From positions 1,405,501 to 1,469,500 of the forward strand of contig JAIQDT010000230.1 of the NCBI GenBank assembly GCA_021521415.1: a stretch of DNA of 64,000 bases, in the 5' to 3' direction. Below the pieces are notes generated by a model, which worked only from the letters and a program-made list of their open reading frames with translations, ran no database searches and had not been told where the DNA came from. Position numbers and translations under genes: made by a program. Origin of the DNA: Bidens hawaiensis (lineage: Eukaryota > Streptophyta > Magnoliopsida > Asterales > Asteraceae). Below are positions 1-10,524 of this stretch, piece after piece. Positions within the stretch are counted from its first letter, which is position 1, and each line of letters starts with the position of its first letter.

Positions 1-510
1 AGACCGAAGACTGCGCTCTGTAGCGCAGATCTTCAAACCCTTGATCCGGGTGACCAGGGTATACCAGCCTTGGATGCACCTCCAGGAGTAGAAGGTCAGC
101 AGGCGGTCGACGTGGGGATCCACGCCAAGAATGAGGCACACCCACTCAAAATGGCGGATCTTGGCGATCGCCATTGGGTGTACCTCGGTCAGGTGCACAC
201 CGTGTCTATCCAGAACACGGTATACAAACTTCGTCAACGGGAACCTAAGATTCCCATAGACGAAGAAGGCGGCATATACCCCTATTTTGCCCTTGGGGGC
301 ATCGTACACCGTCTGGTGTGGCTCCAGAAACTTAGGCTCGAACGGCTCGAGCATGAACTTCCGGACGATGTACCGGTAAAGCTCGATGGGAAAAGCACAC
401 TGGCATTCGCCAGCAGTGCTCTTATCGTCCTTAGCGTACGTAGACGTCGGGTTCTCGACATACAAGTCAGACTCCTCGACGGTAGCTTCTGGATCATGAG
501 TAGACGACAT
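1..510 (-). CDS. Antisense ORF of LTR retrotransposon: 'putative gypsy-type transposon' domain protein (partial)
   Basis: An open frame of 170 codons starts at the ATG complementary to 508-510 and runs leftward off the window edge, so only the N-terminal part is present. The protein matches a second copy at 44889-45345 almost residue for residue, for example IVRKFMLE, HQTVYDAP, GKIGVYAAFFVYGNLRFPLT and FYSWRCIQGWYTL. This is the plant 'putative gypsy type transposon' domain (PF04195 class), which is of unknown biochemical function. The gene runs opposite to the adjacent LTR, whose sense strand is plus. A TATA box (632-639, minus strand) and a G-box CACGTG (709-714) lie upstream of the ATG, and both are also found in the second copy. 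The window-edge truncation hides the C-terminus and the rest of the element. The coding call is firm; the function is unknown. Confidence 0.8.
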   Translation of the reverse strand, partial: MSSTHDPEATVEESDLYVENPTSTYAKDDKSTAGECQCAFPIELYRYIVRKFMLEPFEPKFLEPHQTVYDAPKGKIGVYAAFFVYGNLRFPLTKFVYRVLDRHGVHLTEVHPMAIAKIRHFEWVCLILGVDPHVDRLLTFYSWRCIQGWYTLVTRIKGLKICATERSLRS

Positions 511-860
511 GTTTTGGAGGTAAAGAACGATTTCAGAAGAATGCTCGACAGAAAGTTAGAGTATTCGCCGGAAATCGCTTAGAAGAAGAAGAAAGAAGTG
601 AAAGTGTGGATTACCGTGAACCCTCTCCCCCTTTATATACTCATCGCAATGAATGCGATGAATTTAATGCGGAGGAGAGAGAAAAGAGCAGGTGCAATGA
701 AACTATGACACGTGGAAAAAGCAAGCTGGCAACAGCTGTTAACGGGACGCGCGCCGTAAAATCCGCACCCACGCGCCCGAAAAATCGCGCCCACGCGCCT
801 GAAAAAGCGTCTGGAATGACCATATACTGTCACGTCGCCATAACTTCCTGCACGTCCTGA
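511..860 (-). promoter_or_regulatory. Promoter and leader of the antisense retrotransposon gene (copy 1)
   Basis: Read on the minus strand, this stretch has a TATATAAA box (632-639), a pyrimidine-rich leader of about 120 nt up to the ATG at 510, a G-box CACGTG (709-714), the palindrome AACAGCTGTT near 729-740, and two GC-rich CACGCGCC-type repeats near 770-800. The same elements occur in the same order at 44580-44888. Conservation in two diverged copies is the main evidence that this is a real promoter. Transcription itself is inferred. Confidence 0.6.
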
Positions 861-1560
861 CACTGTCAGAAGAAACCGTCGGACGACGTTTCAACAGTTT
901 GGACTGTTCTTATCCTTTCACCAACTCTTTGAATTTTAAAAAGATTCAAAAAGATTCAAAAGTAAGCGGGACTATACCCCTTACCTTGGCAACCAAGTAA
1001 CTATAAGACAGGTGCGAGTACAGTGTCAAGGCAAAACCCTTCACATACTTAGCACCCGCAGGGAATGGACGCCAAGAATACCTTGGAAGTAAGATAACTA
1101 TAAGACGAGTGCGGGTACAGTGTCAAGGTGAAACCCTTCACATACTTAGCACTCGCAGGGAATTGAAACCAAGAAGGATCTTCTGGGCCATGCTTGCGAA
1201 AAGGGAAATAACATCCCCGCATAGCGGGAACGTTGAGAACTAGATTGTTTGAAGCTCCAGGATGGAATTGGTTCTTTAACATAATTGATCACTATGTTTA
1301 AAACTACCGAAACCTCGTGGAGAATCTACACAAGTGAAACTCAACGCTCCTGACTTGCGAGGAGGTTACACACCTACCCGCATCATACCCAAAGAACAAG
1401 CAGAAAAGTCGGGAATTTCTGCACGTGACATTAGGGAAACCGCGGGAAGAATCCCCACGGACAACCTTAAAACTAAATCCTTTTCAAAACCCCTTGCTTA
1501 AGTCCAAAGTTCACCTCACTTATTAACAATTCATGAGAAGAACATTGGACTGGGAGGACT
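861..1560 (+). mobile_element. 3' internal non-coding region and polypurine tract of LTR retrotransposon (copy 1)
   Basis: No ORF of note. The region matches 43833-44580 in inverted orientation. It holds a roughly 98-bp direct duplication around 1020-1160 containing the phrase CTTCACATACTTAGCAC twice. A purine-rich tract (ACTGGGAGGACT) ends at 1560, immediately before the LTR start TGAAGAGG. This is where the polypurine tract that primes plus-strand synthesis should lie, so it fixes the element's sense as plus. Confidence 0.65.
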
Positions 1561-1810
1561 TGAAGAGGTAGGTCCCAGCAGAGCCCAGTTGGACCCGCAA
1601 GACTCACCTTGAAGAGGGACGTCTGCGCAAGGACCAACTGGTTCCGCAGGACCCACCATGCTCAGAGATGAAGACCTTACGCGCAGTACGCCAGCTGTTC
1701 CCGCAGGGAAAGCCTCCCAATGGTGAAGTACCCCGCCTGTCCCCGCAGCTGCGGATACAAGCCATCAGGGAAGGCTACCCACACTAATAGCAAGGCTACA
1801 CGCACACGCA
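1561..1810 (+). mobile_element. 3' LTR, truncated (copy 1)
   Basis: The sequence starts TGAAGAGG and follows the U3 start of the solo LTR at 31584 for about 245 bp (AGGTCCCAGCAGAGCC, then CATGCTCAGA, then GGGAAGGCTACCC). Homology is lost near 1805, so the TATA box, R and U5 are missing. The flanking sequence to the right is unrelated AT-rich DNA. Confidence 0.7.
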
Positions 1811-2530
1811 CACGTTCAAGCCTCATCACACTATGTTTTTGTTGTTTTTTTTGTTGTTTTATATCCTAATCAATATTAGTTATTTAGTTATGATATTTAT
1901 GTTTTTCTTTAGTTTCTCCCATATATCCAGTATCACCATACAACATATATAATGGCAACATGAGTTTTGCATATATTTTTTATTATTTATCTTGTGTATG
2001 TATATTATAATTAATCATTTATTTGTGTTAGAGTTAGTTTTTCATGTTTTGTTCATATACGCAAGGCCATATATATAGCTTATGTTTATGTTTTTCGGGT
2101 ATGAATAAAAATGAGTTAAAAGTTTATATTTCCGTGTTTTATTATGTTCCTCGCCTCGACCCGACCAGACCCGAATAACGACCAACCCGAAAATTTTGTA
2201 AACCGAAAAAATTAGGACCCCATTGACATAAAATCCTGGGTCCGCCACTGTTTAAAATTTTACCTTTCCTAGTGACAGAACCTGATTTTTTTTACAGGGT
2301 CGGAAGTTTTAGGAATTGGTTATATATGTCGCTATATATTAAAAAAATTCAGTTCGTTCATGTCAAGTCGGGTCGAGTCAGGACAAGTCGGGCCAGATCA
2401 TATAATAAAAAAAACTGAATAAAGTTATAAATGCATAACACAATTACGTCAATCGCGAGATACACCGAGATACACCCAAACCCATACCCATACCCAGACC
2501 TACCATTGTCGTCGTCTTCAGTTACCCGGA
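1811..2530. other. AT-rich spacer with a transposon-like end
   Basis: No gene seen. Near 2200-2249 the sequence ends in GGGTCCGCCACTG, the reverse complement of the CAGTGGCGGA-type terminal repeat found on the MITE at 26379. It is probably a degraded hAT-type MITE end; I could not find its partner. Confidence 0.35.
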
Positions 2531-2883
2531 TGTTCCGGGTAAGGGTCCCAATGCCGATCCATGGGCTCACCTTGCTGACGAATCTTCCGCCTCGTCTCTG
2601 CGTACTCCACGGCACGTTGTGCGTCAGATGCAGCGATCTGGAATGATAACCTGTCAAATGAAGCGGTAGTGTGAGTATGAAAACGGTCAATGAGACCATA
2701 TAGCCCATCAAAAGAGTAATAGCTATGATAAGACGATCTAGGGTCGGCTCCTGATGATGATGGGTCGCCCTGCTGTGAGTAAGTGCGGGGGAGGGGGGGT
2801 CATCAGGATCCTAGATATGGTTGTAGGCATCCTGAAACCTCCACTTCGGTGGGTTTCGTTCAATCTGTTGGACCATTTGCATA
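2531..2883 (-). pseudogene. Remnant of an unrecognised coding region, probably transposon protein
   Basis: Minus-strand frame 2531-2782 is open for about 84 codons and ends at a stop (complement 2531-2533). The peptide is compositionally protein-like: ASFDRLSFQIAASDAQRAVE, then EYAETRRKIRQQGEPMDRHW, then DPYPEHPGN. Further upstream (2783-2883) a shifted frame reads QIERNPPKWRFQDAYNHI with a stop and a frameshift before joining. This looks like the C-terminal tail of a decayed transposon ORF. I do not recognise the family, and no function is claimed. Confidence 0.4.
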
Positions 2884-3783
2884 CTGATACATAATTTAAG
2901 ATCGAGTGGTATTTGGGTTTGCATTCGCGTTTGTTTTAAATAACTGACATAACAGGTAAGTGATGTTACATGGTACCTCGTTCTTGATGCAATAAACGTC
3001 CCACGAATCTCTCAACCCCACGACCCCCTCGCTCTAGCAACGTTGTATTATGTTGTGATAAAAAGCATTATGTTGTGAACAACGGTGTATTCAAAATTTA
3101 TAATAACATTATGTTGTGATAAAAAAGAAGTTAAAATTATATTATGTTTGACTTGGATTGGTTTTAAACAAAATGTATACTGAAACGTGGATAAAAATAA
3201 AATTTTGTAACGGTATATTCAACCTTCATGAAAACATCATATTTTAAAATTTGTAAGTAAAATATAAAATATTGAAAAGATATTTATGGAAATAAAACAA
3301 TTTATATAATAATAAAAGTGGGAGAAACATGTTTTAGTCTCTTGTACATTATGCATTCAAGTTTGTTTAATGTAATATTCATTATTATATTTCATTTTTT
3401 ACTTTTGATCACTACACTTTTTCATAGTTTACAAATAAGTCACAAAAATATTTTTTCATTTTCAACTTTGGTGTCATATAGTTTTCAACTTTTACATTTT
3501 TTTTGTTACGTTTACGTTTGAATTTAATGAGTTAACGCGCTGCAACGCATACGTGTGGTTGAATGTTATGTCTATTTCCTCGCTTAACAGCCTCATCGCA
3601 ACGCGTAGATGTTAAGTTGACTTAATTAATTTTTTCTATATTTTATGTTTATGCCTAATTTTTGTGTGTTAACACGATGCAATGTGCGTGTGTGGTTCAA
3701 CGTTTTTACGTCTATTTTTTGTTACTTTTTCTTAATGGTTAACGTTAGTTATTGACTATGGGAGAGGGATGGCGAGCGAAGGC
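2884..3783. other. AT-rich intergenic DNA
   Basis: No gene seen. There are scattered copies of a GCGCTGCAACGC-type motif (around 3535-3720), resembling the hairpin ends of Helitron-like elements also found near 4280, 6560 and 9110. Confidence 0.3.
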
Positions 3784-4201
3784 CAGTGGCGAAGCTTGGA
3801 CATACACGTTGACGGGGCCGGACTCAATATGTATAAAAAAATTCATAGATTAGAGGGGGCGAGCTTAAAATTTCAGTCGGAAACAGGTGAATTCATACCA
3901 TGTATAAAAATTTTCAGGTGAAAAAGGATAAATTTACACTGTCGAGCGAAAAAAATGAGACCGGGCTCAATATTTCGATCGGAAATGGGTAAATTTACAC
4001 TATGTATAAAAAAATTTCGAGCAAAAAGTGGATGAATTACCGAGAAAAAATCGAGGGGTCGGGCTCAAATTTTCGGTCAGAAACGGGTAAATTTACATTG
4101 TGTATAAAAAAATTCGGCCGGAAAATTATAACTTTAGATTACCGAGCGAAAAACGGAGGGGGCCAGGGCCACCCGTGGCCCCAACTAAAGCTATGCCCCT
4201 G
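3784..4201. mobile_element. hAT-type MITE (CAGTGGCG terminal repeats)
   Basis: The left end is CAGTGGCGAAGCTTG and the right end is CTATGCCCCTG, an imperfect inverted pair. The flanking octamers GCGAAGGC (3776-3783) and ACAAAGGC (4202-4209) agree at 6 of 8 positions, consistent with an aged 8-bp target duplication. Inside, a phrase with ATTTACACTATGTATAAAA and GGGCTCAA recurs about four times. There is no transposase. Confidence 0.55.
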
Positions 4202-4508
4202 ACAAAGGCGGCGGTGGTGATAACTTCATGCTTTTGAGAGAGTGGATATGTAAATACAAGGTTTTATTCCTCCGCTGCAACGCTGGGTGTAAATACTAGT
4301 ATTTAACTAAAACTTCAAAAATAATTGAAAGTAAACCGTCAAACTGAAAATAAACATGAATATGAAATACTATTAAAAATTAAAATCAGTTTTGAAGATG
4401 AGTTGAATTGTAGGTGTGCCTAACAAACATGAATATGAAATAACACTAAAATTAAAATTAATTTTGAAGATGAGTGGAATTGTAGATATGCACGACTATA
4501 ATCACTTA

Positions 4509-4515
<7 letters not shown>
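4202..4515. other. Intergenic; Helitron-like 3' end
   Basis: No gene. CCGCTGCAACGCTGGGTGTAAATACTAG (about 4271-4299) resembles a Helitron 3' terminus, with a GC-rich hairpin-like block followed by CTAG. A short phrase with AACATGAATATGAAAT is repeated in tandem near 4354 and 4428. Confidence 0.3.

Positions 4516-4568
<53 letters not shown>
4510..4568. repeat. Microsatellite (CT)n(TA)n
   Basis: A run of CT dinucleotides passes directly into a run of TA dinucleotides, immediately before the Helitron-like terminus. Confidence 0.9.
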
Positions 4569-4569
<1 letters not shown>

Positions 4570-5089
4570 TAGTTTTTGTACCCCGTGTTACGGGGGCTGT
4601 TTTATATTATTCGTTTATAATATTTTTATACTTTTTTGGTGTTTAACTTTATTTATTGTAAGGAAATTAATAATATACTTAGAGTTTGATAATAAAAGTG
4701 TTTCATAAATAACTAAGATGTTATAACTCGGTGTAAAAGTTATTTGTGTTTGGTGAGATTCAAGACCCGCTTATTTATTTTATTATAAAATTGTTTTTTA
4801 ATTATAAATAATATCTTTTTTAAAAAAAATCATATAACAATTTTTAGTATATCCCTATTTTATAGGATTTTTACGTCAATAATTTGGTGAGATTGATTTT
4901 TAATTTAGTGGGATGTTATAATCCGTTTAGGGAATATATGGGTTTGGTAAGATCCATACCCGTGAATTCAGGTCAAATGCATGAGAAGACTACATTTAAA
5001 AATCAAGCAAATCTGATGACTCCAAAAAAGTGTGAGCGGCCACATCACGACACGTATGATTTTTATGTTTTCGTTTATATATATTATAA

Positions 5090-5124
<35 letters not shown>

Positions 5125-5165
5125 ATAATAATAAAAATAATGTATAAATAGGGATAATCTATAAT
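4569..5165 (-). mobile_element. Helitron-like element, 3' end and body fragment
   Basis: Read on the minus strand, the element ends with a hairpin (CCCCGT/ACGGGG, 4581-4595), a short A-rich spacer and CTAG (4569-4572), followed by AT-rich target. This is the Helitron 3' signature. The body matches 9386-9985 over about 600 bp, for example GAATATATGGGTTTGGTAAGA and TCAAATGCATGAGAAG. No Rep/helicase is present, so it is non-autonomous or a fragment. Confidence 0.5.
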
Positions 5166-5199
5166 ATTATCTAATTTTTTAAGCTTTTATATTATCAAC

Positions 5200-5890
5200 A
5201 AGTCAAGGCTAGCGGAGTGGTGAGCATTAAGGATTAGTAGATCCAGTATCTTCACTGTAACTTTGGTGGGGTAGACGGCGATGAGGAGGTCATATCATCG
5301 TCGAAGGCCAAGTGGTTTCATATGTAACGGAGTTCAAGTATCTAAGATCGTTTGTATAAATTCATGAAGAAATAGATAGTGACGTGGCACATAGTAGAAA
5401 TAGAGCAACTACAAAAGTGTAGAAATAGAGCAACTACAAAAGTGTTGTGTGACAGAAGATTCTATGAAAAAAAATTAGGGTGACAAATAAACATGCGATG
5501 TTATATTGAGTAAATTGTTGGTCTATCAAGAAGTCACACATGCATAAGTTGAAGATAACATAGATGTGTGGGCACACAAGGTGAGGCCGAATAAGAAATG
5601 AGGCTTTTTTCGGGAGAGATTAGGGGTGACTAACATATTAGATAAGATAAGAGAACATAGATTAAGATTGTGTGTACATATGAAGAGAAGACAGTTGATA
5701 GCTACAGTTATATCCATAGAAAACCTTACTATAGAGGGGTAGAAGGGGTAGAGGACGACCCAAAGTGACTTGGTTCACATAATTAGGCATGTGTTGCTAG
5801 ATCTACGGATTTATAAGGACATGGTCGATGACATGAATTATTAGAGACGTAAGATTAAAGTTAAGATATTTTAAGAAAAATGTAAAGCCT
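5200..5890 (+). pseudogene. RTE-type LINE pol, decayed 3' part
   Basis: Across several frames the translation follows the C-terminal end of plant RTE/LINE reverse transcriptases: FKYL(R)SF, EIDSDVAH, a CDRRF-like block, MHKLK..EM..CGHTR, RIRNEA, DKIREHRLR, HMKRRQL, and finally RRKIKVK. Many stops and frameshifts interrupt it and the catalytic RT core is absent. Near 5395-5440 a 24-25 bp phrase is duplicated in tandem. It is a dead retroelement remnant. Confidence 0.55.
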
Positions 5891-6464
5891 TTGGTTAGAA
5901 ATGTGTCGGATTTTTTTACCTTATTATTAGTGCCATATGATATATAACTGTAATACTTTTTTTCTAATTTTTTTATTCATTACTAATATCACTATTTTAT
6001 TTATCTATTTGTTATTATGATTATTTTGGTTATTAATTACTATTACCTATAAATTTATTGTATTTGTCTATTTTCTCTTTATTGTCTAGGGTTTGTCATA
6101 TTCGGTCTCATACATATGATTTTTGAGTTGGGGTTCTCTTTGAGAGAAATCTCTATATTCTTTGAGATAAAAGTATGGTTTACTTACACTACACCCTTCC
6201 AAACTCTGTTAATAGCTTTGCTATTTTTAGGATTTTAACTAAGTATGGTATTTTTTTTTGTAAGAAAAAATAAATGTAAAACCTGGCACATGTCCTTTTG
6301 GTCCGCCTTTGGGTCGAGTTCTTTTTATTGTTTCAAAATTTATCATGGAGTGTTTACCTTTGATCATAACTCGCATTAAGATCCCCACATTGTTGGGGTG
6401 CAAGATTGCGGGGAAAAAACTAAAGTTCAATTGATAACATTAGAATTGTGTCAGGCAAAAATAA
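5891..6464. other. AT-rich intergenic DNA
   Basis: No gene or clear element seen. Confidence 0.4.
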
Positions 6465-6602
6465 CTACGCAATATAGAACTTACGCGTTGTGAGGGAGTT
6501 TTTAACTAGGAAAAATAGACATAAAAGCGTTGAACCATACACGTGCGTTGTAGCGTGTTTACTAGAAAAAAATTATAAGTTACTTATAAAACACATAATA
6601 TG
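6465..6602 (+). repeat. Dispersed repeat, first copy, with Helitron-like end
   Basis: This matches 9018-9160 in direct orientation, sharing ACGCGTTGTGA, ACACGTGCGTTGTAGCGTGT and the tail AAAATTATAAGTTACTTATAAA. The phrase ACACG...CGTGT then TTACTAG is compatible with a Helitron 3' hairpin plus CTAG. Confidence 0.5.
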
Positions 6603-7745
6603 TGATGTGTGTTTAAAGGATGTTTCTTTCTACGGAATTCACAACTAAGCTTTAAATTTATAAAACGGATTTTCTTAATAAAACTACACACAATCGGCAA
6701 GTGTACCGACCGTAAGTAATATAGAACTAAGAAAGTCCGAGTATCGAACACGAGGACACGTGAAAACGTCTATGATCACTAACCTTAGAAAAGACCTTCC
6801 TAAGAATAATATTTTTTTAAATGATTTTTAATAATTAAACTACTTGACCTAACTTACTTTAACTAAATTAAAAGGCTAAACTTAACAAGACTTAACGAAA
6901 CTTTACGACTGTGACTGACAATGGAGAAAAACGTCTATCTATGTCAGAATCATATTGAAGTTCTAATGAGCTAATGGATTGAATAACCTCACGACACCGG
7001 TATCTAAGGATGACACAACTAAGGTTCGCTCAAGAAAGCTAGACCACCTCTCGGTCTCACCAACAAACCCTAACTTACACTTAATTGATTTTAAGAACAA
7101 ACCGGGAAACGAATTGCTAAAGTGTTCTAATGTAGACCCTCCTCTCGGTCTCACCGACACACAACCCTAATGGAAACGAATACTACACAACCAAGGATGG
7201 AGGAACAATTTGGTTTAACTTAAACTAGATCAAGTAATCGCTCACAAACCCAAACCCGACAAGAACCGAACCCGCTCTCGCGTGATCCTAATCCTAACAA
7301 GTAAAAGCTATGAGACGAGCTTACTTCCTATCACCTCTCGGTCTCTAAGAAGGTGCCTACCCGCAAAATTCAATCAATCAACACACCCAGCTAAACCCTA
7401 CGTTTGTACACCCCGCAAACAATCTCTAAACACAAAGTAAAGAGTCAAACAAGCAACAATCAATCATAACTAATTCAATCAATCAAAGCAAGGGGTTTAT
7501 GAGTGTAGTTAATAAAATCACAGCCAATAAACACAACCTAATTCAATATTAAACCAAACTTTCATTAACAAATCAAGTCATGATGATCAAACAATCCATA
7601 AAACTCACTAAAACCTAACAATATTCATCAAACCTATGTAGAACTAACAAGTTTAGCCTAACATAACTTTTGGACAGCAGGTATAACTTAATGTAAACAC
7701 CATATTAATCATCACAAACATCATTAAAATCATTCAACAATATGA
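6603..7745. repeat. Unclassified retroelement-like repeat
   Basis: Non-coding. The motif CTCTCGGTCTC occurs three times (about 7050, 7141, 7335) in a framework rich in AACCC. It resembles non-coding LTR or leader sequence of an Asteraceae retrotransposon, but no LTR boundaries can be fixed. Confidence 0.3.
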
Positions 7746-9017
7746 AACCGTGTAAAACGTGTTTAGTTCATTTTTAGGTATTTTTAATAAGAAGTAGATG
7801 TCGTGCTCTAATAAAAAACAAGTATTTATAATCTTAAATACCTATAACTAGTATAAGTAAGTAAGGTCGTCTCCACAGGAAATCAATGGAAAGTGCAAGT
7901 AAAAACATAATTAATTAGTTAGTATATTAAGTGGACGGTCGATGTCAAACGGTTTTAAAAGATGATTTGAAACACACGATTACTTTGAAAGTTTGTAAAC
8001 AATTATGAGAGAGGTGATTCATTTCAGATTCAGGTAATGTGATAACAAACTAATCACAAATTCAATTAAACTGATTGCGCAGTAATTACTAGACCTAGTT
8101 GTTTGATTGTGATGACAAGCGATGTCCTAACTGAATTATTAACACAACTAAACCCGGTCTACCAAATTACCAGTTTTATGTATGAAAATCAAGTGTAAGA
8201 AATGACTAACGATTATTGGTTTAATGTCATAAGAGCTAACCCTAGATGTTGATGAACACAACCAGAAAGTGATGCAAAGTTTGATAATCAAAAGCATAAA
8301 CTGTTTAAACAATCAATTGGTAATGTAAAACAAGATTAAAGAACACTCAATCAAGTTTATAATCATTCAAACACATAGAATCTGATCAAGCCATTTTACG
8401 CAAAACCCTAGCCTAAAGTGAACAAAGATTTACCCTGACTCGACATCACGAATGACTCGCTTATGTGATGAAAGGATGAAAGCATGCGATGATCTCACGG
8501 ACCGGAAGCTTCGGGATGATGCAAAATCGCTCTAGGTATGCTCTCTGGCTGCTAGAATTATAGGTATGCTCTCTGGCTGCTAGAATCGAAGATATCTCAA
8601 ATAAGGGTTGAAAGCTGATTTTTATTAAGTTTAGGTCTAATTTTCCCGTCTAAAGCTAGTTCGCGTAGCGCTAGCTGACACTGGTTGGTTCCTTCGCGTA
8701 GCGCTAATGACAAAACAGTCGGGTTTATTTTTGGGCTGCTTCGCACGTCTCCTCATCTTTTCTCGCGACGCGAAGGGACACAATGACAGGGATTTTGTTC
8801 TCTTCCTTGATTTCTACATTGAAACGTGTGCCAACCAATTTCGTTCTTCTAAATCATCATTCCAAACCCGTAAATTATCCCGATAAGCATCCTTAGCATT
8901 TATTAACCTGAAACACGTAAACATGCTTGAAGTACCAATGTTCACACTATATTTAATTTAAAACAAAGCAATTAATATAATAAAATTCCCAACTTATACC
9001 CGACCATCAGTCGGGCA
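7746..9017. repeat. Unclassified retroelement-like repeat with internal duplications
   Basis: Non-coding. A 28-bp tandem duplication (AGGTATGCTCTCTGGCTGCT, about 8531-8586) and two TTCGCGTAGCGCTA phrases (8659, 8694) are visible. A phrase at 7741-7795 (GAAACCGTGTAAAACGTGTT) recurs at 9163-9215, so this block and its neighbour lie between repeated sequences. There are no protein domains. Confidence 0.3.
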
Positions 9018-9215
9018 CAAATAACTACGCCGATTTAGAACTCACGCGTTGTGAAGGAGTTTTTAATTAAAAAAAATAGACGTAAAAGCGTTGAATCATA
9101 CACGTGCGTTGTAGCGTGTTAACTAGAAATAAAATTATAAGTTACTTATAAAACACGTAATATGAAACCGTGTAAAACGTGTTTAGTTAATTTTTAGGCT
9201 CTTTATAATAAGAAG
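9018..9215 (+). repeat. Dispersed repeat, second copy
   Basis: Direct repeat of 6465-6602, followed by the GAAACCGTGTAAAACGTGTT phrase shared with 7741-7795. Confidence 0.5.
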
Positions 9216-9385
9216 GAAGTAAAATGAAATGAAAAAGAACTCAAACAAAACAAAGGAAAAAAACAAAAGGAAGTAAGGAATATAGGAAAGGAATAAGGAA
9301 GAAAGAAAAAGAATGAAATGGGTGAAGCTCATGATACAAATAGGTGAAGCACTTCAACTTAGTAAATTTAATGTATATAACTATA

Positions 9386-9985
9386 CTAGTTTTTATCCCC
9401 CGTATTACGGGGGTTGTTTTATATTATTTGTTATTATATTTATTTTTTTTTAATTTATTGTATGAAAGTTAATAATATACTTATGGTTTGAAATTGTTTC
9501 AGATGTTATAACCTGGTTTAAAAGTTATATGGTTTTGATGAGACCCAAGACCCGTTTATTTTTTTTTACTATAAAATTGGTTTTTTTAATTATAAATAAT
9601 ATTAATGAAAGTTAATAATATACTTATGGTTTGATGAGCCCCAAGACCCGTTTATTTTTTTACTATAAAATTGGTTTTTAAATTTAAATAATATATATAT
9701 CTTTTTTAAAATAAATAAGATTTAATTTTTAGTATATCCTATTTTATAGGATTTTTATATCAATAATTTGGTGAGAATAATTTTTTATTTAATGAGATAT
9801 TATAACCCGTTTAAGGAATATATGGGTTTAGTAAGACCCATACCCATGAATTCGGGTCAAATGCATGAGAAGCCTCCATTTAAAAATCAAGCAAATCTGG
9901 TGATTCCAAAAAAAGGGGGAGCAACTACATCACGACACGTAGGATTTTTATGTTTTCGTTTATATATATTATAGATATATAAATT
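9386..9985 (-). mobile_element. Helitron-like element, second copy
   Basis: The same family as 4569-5165. On the minus strand it ends with the hairpin CCCCCGTA/TACGGGGG (9397-9413), an A-rich spacer and CTAG (9386-9389). The phrase TTAATAATATACTTATGGTTTGA is duplicated within it (about 9470 and 9611). No coding capacity. Confidence 0.5.
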
Positions 9986-10495
9986 TAATGTGGGGTTTTT
10001 TAAACAGGTGAATTTATTTTTCGGTTAGTTTTTTATTGGAATAAATACATCTATTAAATTACATAAAAAACGTCTTTTTTTTTCTTCACATAGTTCACAA
10101 AGAATAACATACTTTAGATATTTAAATTGATGTTTTTATGTGCAGAGAAAATCATAAAATAAAAAATTATTGGACACCCAAAAAGGTCAATGTCTCTACA
10201 TCTTCAAACAGACGGTCTCCAAGTGGATCTCGTTATCTTTATGTTTATAATTTTTATTTATTAATACTTATTTATATGTTATGTTTTTTTTTTCTATCAT
10301 GTTACATTTTTTTTAGAAAACATGTGTAGTTTCAAAGGAATACAACAACAAATATTATCAATTAACCAACTACTTATTTATATCAAAATTGTTGTAAAAT
10401 GTATTGTACAATAATTTTGTATTAACAGTGTATGATAAATATGTTGTTAAACTTGTATTTTGATTATATAATATATATATTATTTTAAATGATTA

Positions 10496-10524
10496 CTCGT
10501 GTAGTACACGAGATCTTAAGCTAG
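10496..10524 (+). mobile_element. Helitron-like 3' terminus on plus strand
   Basis: An 8-bp stem CTCGTGTA/TACACGAG (10496-10512) is followed by ATCTTAAG and CTAG, then T. It sits 1.1 kb from the opposite-facing end at 9386. Whether the two belong to one element or two nested ones cannot be told by eye. Confidence 0.5.

Noticed and set aside
70..582. 170-aa plus-strand ORF
   Set aside because: It is the antisense shadow of the retrotransposon domain gene on the minus strand, whose product matches the second copy; the plus-strand frame has no family resemblance.
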